Below, in pieces: positions 37,534 through 47,334 of a stretch of 50,029 bases of DNA. The notes under the pieces are model-generated. The model was not told where the DNA came from and searched no databases. It saw only the letters and a list, made by a program, of their open reading frames with translations. Origin of the DNA: an uncultured Clostridia bacterium (GTDB lineage: Bacteria > Bacillota > Clostridia > TANB77 > CAG-508); NCBI GenBank assembly GCA_944386195.1, contig CALXAD010000012.1:1-50029 (forward strand), read 5' to 3'. Numbering within the stretch: position 1 is the first letter of the stretch; each line of letters begins with the position of its first letter. The position numbers and the translations under genes were made by a program.

Positions 37534-38601
37534 CTATTCTAATGCATCTAAGCCTATTTCTACTGCTTTTTCTAATATATCTTTTTTAGTTAAATCATCT
37601 TCATTTTCTAATTTTTCTATCATTTCTTTTACAAATAATCCTCTTAATGTACTTTCATTTGAAATTTTCTTTAAATCTCTTTTTAATTTTGTTTCATTTT
37701 TTATCTTTATTATTCTATCATTTTGAATATATTTTAATATATCATATTTATCTATTTCAAAATTTCTTCCACCTGTTAATATTATTTCTACATATTCATT
37801 TGGATTTACATTTAAACCATTTATTTTTTCAATTAATTCTTCTTTTGAATATATGTTATCCACATTTAATTCACTAATTGTGAATTCTTCATCATCTAAT
37901 GGTATAAATTCTAGTTTTAAATCTCCATTTAATTCTCCTACTATCATTCCATGTTTTCCTAATTCATCAAAACCTAAAGATACAGTAGAACCTGGATACA
38001 CTATTTTTCCTTCATAATCTGGTTTATGAATATGGCCCAATGCGACATAATCAAAGCCTTTTTCCAATAATGTTTTTTTAGAAATAGGATTATATGGCTT
38101 GTCATCTTTTTTTACTCCATCTAAATTTCCATGTATTACTAAAATATTAGGTTTCCCATTTTTTTCTACCAAAAAGTTTTCTATGCCACAATCATTACAA
38201 TAAAAATCATCAAAACTATATCCATATATATTACAATCTGTCTCTTCTACTTTTTCTATATATGATTCGAATATTTTTACATTAGAATTCCAATTAAATT
38301 TATTGTAATATGAATTCTTTACTTTTGGGTCATGATTTCCTGCAACTATAAATATTTTGGTTTCTGGTATTTCCTTGAATAAATTATTTATATACTCTAT
38401 GCTAGATTGTTTTATATACTTATGTTCATATAAATCTCCTGCAATGAAAAAATATTCTATATTATTTTCTTTAATATATTCTATTATTTTTTTTAATACT
38501 TTTCTTTGCTCTAATCTTCTTAAATCTCCCATTATATCTTTATCAGATAAATTAGAAAATGCACTATCTAAATGCATATCTGCAATATGAACAAATTTCA
38601 T
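37534..38601 (-). CDS. YhaO/SbcD-like metallophosphoesterase (DNA exonuclease subunit)
   Basis: 355 residues; AAGGAGG upstream of the ATG. Phosphoesterase motifs: HIADMHLDS at 4-12, AGDLYEHK near 54, AGNHDPK near 88, HGNLDG near 158 and GHIHKPD near 192. The domain order is that of SbcD/Mre11, with a short C-terminal capping region. Paired with the ATPase at 35555-37522 it forms a YhaO-YhaN-type complex, likely for double-strand end processing. Confidence 0.9.
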   Translation of the reverse strand: MKFVHIADMHLDSAFSNLSDKDIMGDLRRLEQRKVLKKIIEYIKENNIEYFFIAGDLYEHKYIKQSSIEYINNLFKEIPETKIFIVAGNHDPKVKNSYYNKFNWNSNVKIFESYIEKVEETDCNIYGYSFDDFYCNDCGIENFLVEKNGKPNILVIHGNLDGVKKDDKPYNPISKKTLLEKGFDYVALGHIHKPDYEGKIVYPGSTVSLGFDELGKHGMIVGELNGDLKLEFIPLDDEEFTISELNVDNIYSKEELIEKINGLNVNPNEYVEIILTGGRNFEIDKYDILKYIQNDRIIKIKNETKLKRDLKKISNESTLRGLFVKEMIEKLENEDDLTKKDILEKAVEIGLDALE

Positions 38602-38639
38602 TTTTGCCTCCTTGAAAGAAAATTTTATAATTCTTATTA

Positions 38640-38668
38640 TTTATATCATAGCAAACATTTTTTTGCAA
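38640..38668 (-). promoter_or_regulatory. Promoter for the YhaO-YhaN pair
   Basis: Minus strand TTGCAA, 17-bp spacer, TATAAA preceded by TG (TGATATAAAT). Confidence 0.7.
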
Positions 38669-38703
38669 GTGTTTTTATGTTTTTGTTTTATTTAATTTTG
38701 TTA

Positions 38704-38748
38704 AAGAAAAAAGATTAGAAAATAACTGATACTTTCTAATCTTTTTAA
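38704..38748 (-). terminator. Terminator after the coupling ATPase operon
   Basis: Minus strand AAAAAGATTAGAAA, loop, TTTCTAATCTTTTTT. Confidence 0.85.
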
Positions 38749-38775
38749 ATTTCATTATTTCACAAAATGAGACAT

Positions 38776-40885
38776 TTAAGCTCCGTCCCCATCTGTCTCA
38801 CCAAATAATTCATCAAATTTGGCTTCCAATTCTTTTTGTAAGTCATATTCATCATCAGATTGGTCATCTTCTTGTGGTAATATTGGAGCATCATTAAATT
38901 CTTCTAAGTTTAATTCTTCACTTTCTTCTTTCGGCTTTTTATTCTTATTACCACCTTCACTTTTTATTTTTGGTTCTTCTACATTTGAAAATTCTTTTAT
39001 TTTAATTGGCTCTTGCTCATTTTTTACTTTTTCTGTTTTTACTACTTTGGCTTCTTCTTTTTTTGGTTCTTCATCATCTTCAAATAAATCATCCAAAGAT
39101 TCTATTTTTAAATCTTGTGCTTTTTCTTCTTTTTTATCTTCCACATATGGATTATATGGATTAAATTTTCTCCATGTTCCTCTATCTTTTTCACCAATAT
39201 CATTATGACTTATTTCTACTTTTGCCATTTCTTTTGCCATTGGATGTTTAAAATAATAGAATTTATTGGCTTTTACTGGTTTTATACCTTTTTCAAATAT
39301 AATACATAAATCATTATCTAATCTTCTTAATTCATCTGGCGTCATTAATGCTCTTGCCATTACTTGGTCTGATACAGATTTTCCCGTTTTCCAGTTTTGT
39401 CTATCTCTATTTATTGATACACTATCTCTTTCTATTGTTTTTTCTCCTAATTGTTTTGAGAAATATTCTAGTGTTTTATATGAGTTACTTCCTAAAAATA
39501 AGTGTGTATCACAGTTACCCATTATTGTTTCATATGATTTTTCATATACTGCTTCTAATTGGTCTACTGTTTGTAATATAACACTAAAAGATATTCCTCT
39601 ACTTCTTGATGTTGAAATCTTTTTATCAAAGTCTGGTATTTTACCTATATTTGCAAACTCATCTAATATAAAGTATGTTCTTTGTTTTAATTTTCCACCA
39701 TTTTGATCTGCAAAGTCATATAATTGTTGTATCATTTGAGAGAAGAATATTGTTAATAAAAAGTCATATGCTGTATGTGTATCTGATGATATTACATATA
39801 CTGCTGTTTTTTTAGTTCCAATTTCTTCAAAATCTATTGTATCTGTTGATGTTAATTCTGCTATTTCTTTTGAGTCAAATTTTCCTAGTTTTGATTGTAA
39901 TGTACTTAATATAGAACTATACGTTTTTTCTGGTGCTATTTCTATAGATTTATAGTTCATTCTTGCTGGGTGGTCGTATGGTAATTGGCTCATAAGTTCT
40001 GAAAGTAAGTTGCTTCCACCTTTGTTATTTGCTGCTCTTACTAGTTCTGCACAGCTTGCTAAGTTTTGTTCTTCTTCTGGTCTTGTCGCCATTAAATAAT
40101 ATATTAGTGCTTTTAATAGCATTTCTGCTGAATCATCCCAGAATGGGTCTGAATTTCCACCTTCAGCTTTTTGTCCTTTTACTACTGTATTTGCTATAAC
40201 ATCTACATCTAATTCTGATGAAATATGCATTAATGGATTATAACCATCACTATACTGTGGTCTAACTAAGTTTAATACTTTTATATCATAACCTTGTGAT
40301 TTTAAATATCCTGCTGTTCTATCGTATAATTCTCCTTTAGGGTCTGTAAATATATACGAACCTAAACATTGATATGCATTTGGTATTGAATAAGATGCTG
40401 ATTTACCAGAACCTGAACCGTCCAACTACCAATACATTTACGTTTCCACGTTTATCTAATGGTAAGTAATTATCTTCTGCTAAAATTATTCCTTTATTTT
40501 TACTTAATATAGTATATTGTTCTCCTCTTTTACTCCAATCACTAGAACCATGTTCTATATCTGTATATTCATTCTTTGGAGCTGACCTTACAAATCCTAT
40601 AAAGAAGAATACTGAATAAAATATTGTTACAACTAATAATGTTGATATAAAGTCACCAAAAACGCCTTCTGTAAATAGTTTTCCAAATGTTGATAATGGT
40701 TCTCTTATAGAAGTTCCAAATGTTTCTATAAAAACTTCTAAATTAAATTTACCATCCAAACCAGCAACATGTGCACTATAACTAAAAGGCGAAACAAATA
40801 CTATGGCAATTATTATCCATAGTATTGCAAAAATTATAAAGTTTTTTCTATTTCTTCTAATAGCTCCTTCAATCTTGTAATTCAT
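38776..40885 (-). CDS. VirD4/TraG-type coupling ATPase, needing one +1 frameshift
   Basis: Frame zero starts at ATG 40885 (AGGTG five bases upstream) and codes two membrane helices (about 15-35 and 85-105) and a soluble part ending NVNVLVVG. It then meets CGG at 40418-40420 and a TAA five codons later. Skipping the C gives the Walker A loop GGSGSGKS and continues to the stop at 38776, for 702 residues in all. Other motifs are TDPKGELYD, DPFWDDSAEML, LDEFANIGKIP (Walker B, about 405) and ILQTVDQLEAVY. The last 130 residues are Glu/Lys-rich and acidic. Type IV coupling proteins feed DNA or proteins into type IV secretion channels. No relaxase or other transfer gene is in the window. The downstream frame has only a TTG without a ribosome site. 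Confidence 0.88.
40417..40423 (-). other. Candidate +1 frameshift site in the coupling ATPase: GGA CGG T
   Basis: The message reads GTT GGA CGG TTC AGG TTC TGG TAA in frame zero. Skipping the C gives GTT GGA GGT TCA GGT TCT GGT AAA, a perfect Walker A. The interruption sits in the catalytic P-loop. Confidence 0.6.
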
Positions 40886-40907
40886 ACAATTCACCTACTC
40901 ATTTGTA

Positions 40908-41147
40908 TTATCTTTCTTCTCTTGAGTTTTCTGAAACTACTTTTATTGTCATACCTTCTGTTAATTCTGTACTTAAAACATCCTTACTTGTAGCATTTGG
41001 TACAACTGTTTTTGCAGTTTTCTTTGTTGGTTTATCTTTTTCGTTAATAAATTGTTTCATTTCTATTGCTGTAATTTTAAAATCATCACCAACTCCAGCC
41101 GGACCTTCTATTATTTCTTTTCTATCTGTCAATTTTTTACCTGACAT
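40908..41147 (-). CDS. 79-residue hydrophilic protein, unknown function
   Basis: GGGAGG stands before the ATG. The protein is charged, starts MSGKKLTDRKEIIEGPAGVG and has a Thr/Lys-rich middle (KKTAKTVVP); no membrane segment or signal peptide. It lies 22 bp upstream of the coupling ATPase and 16 bp after the 170-residue gene, so it is the middle gene of a three-gene unit and may work with the ATPase. I do not recognise a family. Confidence 0.75.
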   Translation of the reverse strand: MSGKKLTDRKEIIEGPAGVGDDFKITAIEMKQFINEKDKPTKKTAKTVVPNATSKDVLSTELTEGMTIKVVSENSREER

Positions 41148-41163
41148 AACTTTTCCTCCCTAT

Positions 41164-41676
41164 TTATTCTCTTACTTCAAATGCGAAATAAGATTTATAT
41201 GGTTTTAATTTGCATTTTCCTTTAACTTCATTTGTTTTTTCATCAAAATAAAGCACAGGCTTTATCTCTTCTGTAGTTTCTGGATCTATTATAGATATCT
41301 GTCTTCTTAAGTTTGGTGTATATTGAAATTCCTTAAATTCAAGTGGTTCTTCTGAATATATTGTATTGAATTTAAAAGGAATTGGTTTTTTTGTTATTTT
41401 TACTTCGTCTCCCAGTAATATACCGTTATTAATAATTACTTTATCTTCTCCAAAAGATAAAATAATTAATTGATTCCCCTCTTTTTGTGGATCATCTACA
41501 TAGAAAGTTTTTTTATTATATTTTCCAACTATCTCTTCAGTATGTTCTAATCTTTCTACAGTATATTTGGGATATTCATTTAAATATTCTTTTTTTGTTT
41601 TGTATACTTCGTAAATTACTGTTTTTATTCCTTCTGGATCTGTTATACTAAAATGTTTTCCTTCTATTGGATTCAT
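41164..41676 (-). CDS. 170-residue beta-rich protein, unknown function
   Basis: GGGGTG precedes the ATG. The sequence alternates beta strands and turns (for instance KHFSITDPEGIKTVIYEV and RRQISIIDPETTEEIKPV, two similar 'ISI.DPE' units). This suggests two related beta domains. There is no signal peptide, helix-turn-helix or catalytic motif that I recognise. It is the first gene of the unit that ends with the coupling ATPase, behind a perfect consensus promoter. Confidence 0.75.
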   Translation of the reverse strand: MNPIEGKHFSITDPEGIKTVIYEVYKTKKEYLNEYPKYTVERLEHTEEIVGKYNKKTFYVDDPQKEGNQLIILSFGEDKVIINNGILLGDEVKITKKPIPFKFNTIYSEEPLEFKEFQYTPNLRRQISIIDPETTEEIKPVLYFDEKTNEVKGKCKLKPYKSYFAFEVRE

Positions 41677-41736
41677 TTTTTACACCCCACTCCTATGTTT
41701 AACCCATAGCTTATCTTTTGTGCTACTCCACTATTA

Positions 41737-41765
41737 ATTATACTGGATTTCTCGTATTTTGTCAA
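41737..41765 (-). promoter_or_regulatory. Perfect consensus sigma-A promoter for the coupling-ATPase operon
   Basis: Minus strand TTGACA, 17-bp spacer, TATAAT: no deviation from consensus, about 60 bp before the start codon at 41676. Confidence 0.92.
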
Positions 41766-41782
41766 TATATTTTTTATGTCAA

Positions 41783-42655
41783 TTAAGCTCTAGGATTAAA
41801 CTTTGATATTTTTTTTAATTTTTGATAAACTTTTTTTTCATCTTCTGACAGATGTTTTGGTACTACAACCTTTACTTCTGCTACTAAATCTCCTCTTTTC
41901 TCTTTATCTTCATAATATCCTTTGTTAGGTATTCTTAAGGTTTCTCCTGTTTGAATTCCTTCTGGTACATATACATTTATTTCATCATCAATAGCTTTAA
42001 CCATTGTTCTTGTTCCTAATGCCGCTTCCCAAGGAGTTAATAATAAATTTGTATAAATATCGAAACCTTTTAATCTAAACTTATTATCATCTTCAATATT
42101 TATTTTTATTAATAAGTCTCCGTTTTTTCCTCCATTTTTTCCTTTTTTTCCTTGACCTATTAATCTTATTTTTTCTCCATTTTGTATTCCTTTAGGTATT
42201 TTTACACTATATGTTTTTAAATTTCCATCTACATCTTTAATTGCTATTTGTTTTTCCAATCCGTAAAAAGCATCATATAAACTAACATTAATTCCTGTTT
42301 CTATATTTTCGCCTTTTATAGGTAATTCTTTTATTTTTTCCTTAGGCTCTTCTTTTTCAATATTTCCTAGGAATATATCAAAAATAGCTTTCTTTTGATT
42401 TTTTCCTGTGAAAGCTTTTTCTCCTTTTCCAAATTTTGAATTCCACATTCTGTCATATTTTCTTTTGGATGATGGCACTGATAATACTCTATATGCCTCA
42501 TTTATATCTTTTATTTTTTCTTCTGCTAAACTATCTCCTACATTTAAATCTGGGTGATATTTTTTTGCTGCTTGTCTATATGCTACTTTTATTTCATCTA
42601 TTGAAACATGACTTGTATCTAAATCTAATATTTTGTAATAATTTTTAACAATCAT
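41783..42655 (-). CDS. DnaJ/CbpA-type J-domain co-chaperone
   Basis: 290 residues from ATG 42655, nine bases after GGGGAGG; the ATG directly against the ribosome site is rejected. The J domain covers about 1-66 with the HPD motif in KKYHPDLNVG. A linker follows, then the two C-terminal substrate-binding beta domains (about 110-285) with VKIPKGIQNGEKIRLIGQG and VYVPEGIQTGETLRI. There is no zinc-finger (CxxCxGxG) region, so it belongs to the CbpA-like type B group that stimulates DnaK. Confidence 0.9.
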   Translation of the reverse strand: MIVKNYYKILDLDTSHVSIDEIKVAYRQAAKKYHPDLNVGDSLAEEKIKDINEAYRVLSVPSSKRKYDRMWNSKFGKGEKAFTGKNQKKAIFDIFLGNIEKEEPKEKIKELPIKGENIETGINVSLYDAFYGLEKQIAIKDVDGNLKTYSVKIPKGIQNGEKIRLIGQGKKGKNGGKNGDLLIKINIEDDNKFRLKGFDIYTNLLLTPWEAALGTRTMVKAIDDEINVYVPEGIQTGETLRIPNKGYYEDKEKRGDLVAEVKVVVPKHLSEDEKKVYQKLKKISKFNPRA

Positions 42656-42737
42656 TTTTAACATCCTCCCCAAGTTAGGTAAGCTTATTTTATCATAACT
42701 GATTTTAAAAATCTACACATTTTTATTTATTTTAAAG

Positions 42738-42767
42738 AAAAAATTAGTAAGCAAAAGCTTACTAATC
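42738..42767 (-). terminator. Terminator at the end of ddl
   Basis: Minus strand ATTAGTAAGC, TTTT, GCTTACTAAT, TTTTTTC. The stem includes the last codons and stop of ddl. Confidence 0.9.
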
Positions 42768-43814
42768 TTCTAAAGCTAAATCTATTAACTTATTTAATAA
42801 TTCTTTGTAAGATATTCCACTTGCTTCAAACATTTTTGGATACATACTAATATTAGTAAATCCCGGTAATGTATTTATTTCATTTATAATAACTCTATTT
42901 GTTTTATCTTCTACAAAGAAATCTACTCTTGATAATCCTTTTCCATCTATTGCTTTGAATGCTTTTATCGCATTCTTTCTTATTTCTTCTGATATTTCTT
43001 TTGGTAAATCTGCTGGTATTTGTGTTTTTGATTCTTCATTTTTATATTTTGCATCATAACTGTAAAATTCATCTGCTGCTTTTATTTCACCCACACATGA
43101 AGCTATAACTTCTTCATTTCCAAGTACTGCACATTCTACTTCTTTACCAACTATTCCTTCTTCAATCAAAACTTTTCTATCAAATGAAGCTGCATGTTCT
43201 ATAGCTTCCATTAGTTCTTTTTTATTATTTGTTTTTCTTACTCCAACACTTGAGCCTGAATTTGATGGTTTTATAAACATTGGAAAATTCATATTTTTAA
43301 TTATTATATCTGATGCTTCTTCTAATGAAACAATTTTTTCATTAAAATTTTTATCAACATATATGTATTTATCTTTATATTTTCTAACATATTCATATTT
43401 TGCTTGATTTAAACCTGCTTTTGCGAAAACCACTTTTGCATATACTTTATCCATTCCTACACTTGATGCTAATACTTTACATCCTACGTATGGTATTTTT
43501 AATAATTCAAATAAACCTTGTATTGTTCCATCTTCTCCATATAATCCATGTAATACTGGAAATATTACATCTAAATTCTTTAGATATTCTACTATATTTT
43601 CTATTTTCTCTTTATCTTTTATTTCCTCACCAAATTCTCTTTTCTGTCCAATTTCTAAATACTTCCACCATTTTCCTTCTTTATCTATATATATCGGATA
43701 TATTTCATATCTTTCTTTGTCTAATTTATCTAATATTGAATTTGCTGACATAACAGAAACTTCATTTTCTGTTGACATTCCTCCAAATACAACTCCTAAT
43801 TTTTTCTTTTCCAT
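42762..43814 (-). CDS. ddl: D-alanine--D-alanine ligase
   Basis: 350 residues; AAAGGATGG precedes the ATG, which lies inside the last codons of murF (19-bp overlap, translational coupling). It is an ATP-grasp enzyme with VVFGGMSTENEVS at the N-terminus, HGLYGEDGTIQG near 91, KPSNSGSSVGV near 195 and NEINTLPGFT near 313. It joins two D-alanines for the peptidoglycan stem peptide and supplies MurF. All motifs are intact. Confidence 0.95.
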   Translation of the reverse strand: MEKKKLGVVFGGMSTENEVSVMSANSILDKLDKERYEIYPIYIDKEGKWWKYLEIGQKREFGEEIKDKEKIENIVEYLKNLDVIFPVLHGLYGEDGTIQGLFELLKIPYVGCKVLASSVGMDKVYAKVVFAKAGLNQAKYEYVRKYKDKYIYVDKNFNEKIVSLEEASDIIIKNMNFPMFIKPSNSGSSVGVRKTNNKKELMEAIEHAASFDRKVLIEEGIVGKEVECAVLGNEEVIASCVGEIKAADEFYSYDAKYKNEESKTQIPADLPKEISEEIRKNAIKAFKAIDGKGLSRVDFFVEDKTNRVIINEINTLPGFTNISMYPKMFEASGISYKELLNKLIDLALED

Positions 43815-45193
43815 ACTTTTTCCATCCTTTCTGGGATTTCATAAAATTTCATTCCATTTGATGCCTTAACCAAAATTACATCATTTGGTTTCACAATTTT
43901 TTGTAATAATTCTACAATCTCATCTTTATTTTTTAAATAATAAACATCTTTCATTTTTTCTTTTGCGACTTTAGCTATGTATTTTGCATTTTCTCCACAT
44001 GTTATTAATATATCTATTTTATGTTTTAATACTTCCTCTCCTACTTTTTTATGCAATTCTTTTGAAAATTCTCCTAATTCAAACATATCTCCTAAAACTG
44101 CAATTTTTCTATTTTCTTTATATTCAGATAAAACATTTAAAGACGCCCTCATAGATTCTAAACTTGCATTATATGCATCATTTATAATTTTTACATTATT
44201 TTCTAATTCAGTAATATCCATCCTTTTTTTAGTTAATTCAAAACTTTCAATTCCTTCTTTTATTTTATCTGCTTCTATACCTAGGATTTCTCCTACTGCT
44301 ATTGCACATAAACTATTTAGAATAAAATGTTCTCCTCCTACTGGTACTGTTATTTTTTCTTTTTTTCCTCCTACATCACATGAAAATGTACTTTCATTTT
44401 TCTCTAATACTATATCTTTAGCATTTATTTCACTTTTGTTTTCAATTCCATATGTATGTATTTTATACTTATTTTTATTTTCTTCATACCATTTATGTAA
44501 TAAATCATTGTCATTATTAATAACAACTATTGGGTCTTTTGAACCTTCTAATATTTCTAATTTTGCTTTTAAAATATTTTCTCTTGAGCCTAAATTTCCA
44601 ATATGAGATGTTCCTATGTTTGTTATTACGCATATATTAGGTTTTGCAATTGATGTTAATAAACTTATTTCTCCAAAATGATTCATTCCCATTTCTAATA
44701 CCATTGCCTCTTCATCTTCTAGTCTTAGTATTGTAAATGGTAACCCTATATTGTTATTATTATTTCCTTGAGTTTTTAATGTTTTATATTTTTTAGATAC
44801 TACATTTGCAACTATATCTTTTGTGCTTGTTTTTCCAACACTTCCTGTTATTGCAATTACTGGCACATCATACAAACTTCTTTTATACCTTGCCATATTA
44901 TACAAAGCTTCTAATGTATCTTTTACTTTTATTATATTTTTATTTGCCCATTTTTCTTTATTTTGGGTAGTAAAATCCACATTTTGTACAATTACTGTGG
45001 AAGCTCCATTTTCTAATGCTTTTTCCCAAAAAAGATTTCCATCAAAGCTTTCTCCTTTTATTCCTATGTAACAATCTCCTTCTTTTATAGTTCTTGTATC
45101 TTTAGAATAAGATTTACAAACATCTTCCTTTTTTCCTACTATAAGTTCTCCTTTGGTTACTTCTAATATATTTCCAACTGTTAAATCTTTCAT
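43796..45193 (-). CDS. murF: UDP-MurNAc-tripeptide--D-alanyl-D-alanine ligase MurF
   Basis: 465 residues; AAGGTG upstream. The N-terminal substrate domain is followed by the Mur ligase ATPase domain with AITGSVGKTSTKD (P-loop, about 113-125), EMGMNHFGEIS and NNNNNIGLPFT, and then the C-terminal ligase domain with DAYNAS and LGDMFELG. It adds D-Ala-D-Ala to the UDP-MurNAc tripeptide. It is paired with ddl, which makes its substrate. Confidence 0.95.
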   Translation of the reverse strand: MKDLTVGNILEVTKGELIVGKKEDVCKSYSKDTRTIKEGDCYIGIKGESFDGNLFWEKALENGASTVIVQNVDFTTQNKEKWANKNIIKVKDTLEALYNMARYKRSLYDVPVIAITGSVGKTSTKDIVANVVSKKYKTLKTQGNNNNNIGLPFTILRLEDEEAMVLEMGMNHFGEISLLTSIAKPNICVITNIGTSHIGNLGSRENILKAKLEILEGSKDPIVVINNDNDLLHKWYEENKNKYKIHTYGIENKSEINAKDIVLEKNESTFSCDVGGKKEKITVPVGGEHFILNSLCAIAVGEILGIEADKIKEGIESFELTKKRMDITELENNVKIINDAYNASLESMRASLNVLSEYKENRKIAVLGDMFELGEFSKELHKKVGEEVLKHKIDILITCGENAKYIAKVAKEKMKDVYYLKNKDEIVELLQKIVKPNDVILVKASNGMKFYEIPERMEKVWKRKN

Positions 45194-45223
45194 TTTTTAC
45201 ACCTTCTTAAAAATGTTTTCCAT

Positions 45224-45252
45224 ATTATATGTCTTTTTCCTTGTTTTTGCAA
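45224..45252 (-). promoter_or_regulatory. Sigma-A promoter for murF-ddl
   Basis: Minus strand TTGCAA, 17-bp spacer, TATAAT, about 30 bp upstream of murF. Confidence 0.8.
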
Positions 45253-45332
45253 CTTGTAATTTTATTAAAAATCCTTTAAAATAATAAGAATAATAAAATT
45301 AATTTTTAAATATAAAAAAATTCTAAATCTAA

Positions 45333-45366
45333 TAAACAAAACTTGGAAGGAAATCCTCCCAAGCCT
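45333..45366 (-). terminator. Terminator after the SASP gene
   Basis: Minus strand CTTGGGAGG, ATTT, CCTTCCAAG, then TTTTGTTT. Confidence 0.8.
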
Positions 45367-45374
45367 TTCTTTTC

Positions 45375-45548
45375 CTATTTACTTTCTACACTTCTATTTG
45401 CTATTTCTATTGCTTTCTTTACAATATTACCACAATCTTTAGATGAAACATTTGCCCAGCTGCCTCCATCTTGTTTAACTTGTTCATATACTCCTAATTC
45501 TCTTGCTATTTCCTCTCTTAAATTGTTAGATATTAATTTACTACTCAT
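45375..45548 (-). CDS. Alpha/beta-type small acid-soluble spore protein
   Basis: 57 residues from ATG 45548, which follows AAGGAGG; an upstream in-frame ATG has no ribosome site. It has REEIARELGVYEQVK, with the GPR protease cleavage region, and the family core GGSWANVSSKDCGNIVKKAI. It coats and protects spore DNA and is degraded at germination. It is slightly shorter than Bacillus homologues because the N-terminus is short. Together with the CotF-like genes it shows that the organism can make spores. Confidence 0.92.
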   Translation of the reverse strand: MSSKLISNNLREEIARELGVYEQVKQDGGSWANVSSKDCGNIVKKAIEIANRSVESK

Positions 45549-45693
45549 AATATCCTCCTTGTAAATTTTCATAAGAAAATTTCTATTTGGATTCATAAAA
45601 CTTTAATCAAAGTTTTATAATTATAGTATATACATTTTTTAATTTTTTATTTTGACAATTTTTTATATTTTTATATTTTTTTTGATAAGAAAA

Positions 45694-45704
45694 TATGATA
45701 TAAT
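45694..45704 (+). promoter_or_regulatory. Extended -10 promoter for the VanW gene
   Basis: TATGATATAAT (TG-n-TATAAT) about 30 bp upstream of the start. No good -35 was found. Confidence 0.55.
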
Positions 45705-45733
45705 TAAGTAGATTTTATCTAAAGGAGAGACAT

Positions 45734-47326
45734 ATGAGCATAAAAGAAATCGAAAAAGAATTGAAAGAAGATAACAAAGAATTAGAAAAAAAATTAAATA
45801 ATGAAAATATTTCTGAATCAAACGAAAGTGAAACACAATCTTCACCTATACAAGAATTTAAACCTGTTGAAAAAGAAAAACGAAGTGTTTTGTCTATTTT
45901 TGGAATTTTAATTTTTATTATTATAACTATAATTATTGTTGCTTTTCTTATTTTTACAGGATACAATGCATTAAATCAAAATATTGTTTCTGGCGTACAT
46001 ATAAAAGGCCTTGATGTATCTCACTTAAGTAAAGATGATGCTAAAGATCAAGTAGAAAATTACATAAATCAATCATCGCCAGAAGAAATAACTTTAAAAC
46101 ATGGTGATTTTCAAACAACTATTTCACTTTCACAAATTAATGTATCATTTGATGTAAAAACAGCGGTAAATAGTGCCTATAATATTGGTAGAGAAGGAAA
46201 TATATTCTTAAATAATTTTTATATTTTATCTACAATGTTTAATAATACTGATATAGAACCTAAAGTTTATCTTGATGAAGAACAATTAACCAAAAGTCTT
46301 CAAGATATTTCTAATCAATTACCTGATAAAGTAGTTGAAAGTAGTTACTATATAGATGGAAATAATTTAATTATAACAACCGGTAAAGAAGGTTATGTTG
46401 TAGATGTAAATACTACTATAAATTCAATAAAAACCGCTATTTCAAATCTAACATCATTAAATGAACCAATAGAAATAGCTGTAACATCACAAAAACCATC
46501 TGCAATTGATATAGATGCTATTCATAATGAAATATATAAAGAGCCTAAAGATGCTTATTATACACAAAATCCATTTAGTGTATATCCTTCTGAAAATGGT
46601 TTGGATTTTAATGTTTCTATTGATGAAGCAAAAGCAATTCTAGGTGACCAGAGTGCTCCAGAATATACAATTCCACTAAAAACTCTATATCCTAGTGTAA
46701 CTACTAATATGATTGGTACAGAAGCTTTTCCAGACTTGTTATCAAAATTTTCTACTAGATATTCTACAAGTGATAGAGATAGAACAACAAATTTACAACT
46801 TGCAGCTAATAAAATTAATGGAACTGTTCTAATGCCAGGAGAAACTTTCTCATATAATAAAGTAGTTGGTGAAAGAACAATTACCGCTGGTTATAAAGAA
46901 GCTCCTATCTACGTAAGCGGAGAAGTCGTAGATGGATTAGGTGGAGGTATTTGCCAAATAACCTCAACACTATATAATGCTGTAGTATATGCAAATTTAG
47001 AGGTAACTCAAAGAAGTAATCATCAATTTGTTCCTTCATATGTTGGTGCTAGTAGAGATGCTACTGTTGTTTATGGTTCTATTGACTTTCAATTTAAGAA
47101 CAATAGAAATTATCCAATAAAAATAGTATGTTCTGTATCTGGTGGGATTGCTCAATTTCAGATATATGGTATGAAACAAGATGATGACTACGATGTTGAG
47201 ATTTCTGCTTATGAAACAGGAAGAACTTCAACAGCAATTTATTCAGAAGCATATAAAATTTTAAAGAAAAATGGAACTGTAGTTGATAAAGTATTGCTTT
47301 CAAAAGATACATATAAAAGACATTAA
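45734..47326 (+). CDS. VanW-family protein with PG-binding-4-like repeats
   Basis: 530 residues; AAAGGAG precedes the ATG. A charged cytoplasmic N-terminus of about 50 residues and one membrane helix (about 52-76) are followed by two PG_binding_4-like units (about 85-290). The VanW domain (about 340-470) carries MPGETFSYN, GGGICQITSTLYNAV and NHQFVPSY. A C-terminal G5-like strand pair ends YKILKKNGTVVDK. VanW proteins are extracytoplasmic and linked to the cell wall; the precise reaction is unknown and the presence of VanW does not imply vancomycin resistance. It is a single-gene unit with a strong terminator. Confidence 0.9.
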   Translation: MSIKEIEKELKEDNKELEKKLNNENISESNESETQSSPIQEFKPVEKEKRSVLSIFGILIFIIITIIIVAFLIFTGYNALNQNIVSGVHIKGLDVSHLSKDDAKDQVENYINQSSPEEITLKHGDFQTTISLSQINVSFDVKTAVNSAYNIGREGNIFLNNFYILSTMFNNTDIEPKVYLDEEQLTKSLQDISNQLPDKVVESSYYIDGNNLIITTGKEGYVVDVNTTINSIKTAISNLTSLNEPIEIAVTSQKPSAIDIDAIHNEIYKEPKDAYYTQNPFSVYPSENGLDFNVSIDEAKAILGDQSAPEYTIPLKTLYPSVTTNMIGTEAFPDLLSKFSTRYSTSDRDRTTNLQLAANKINGTVLMPGETFSYNKVVGERTITAGYKEAPIYVSGEVVDGLGGGICQITSTLYNAVVYANLEVTQRSNHQFVPSYVGASRDATVVYGSIDFQFKNNRNYPIKIVCSVSGGIAQFQIYGMKQDDDYDVEISAYETGRTSTAIYSEAYKILKKNGTVVDKVLLSKDTYKRH

Positions 47327-47334
47327 AATTTTTT

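Noticed and set aside
40419..40427. Separate TTG start for the main part of the coupling ATPase
   Set aside because: No ribosome site, and it would begin inside the Walker A loop.
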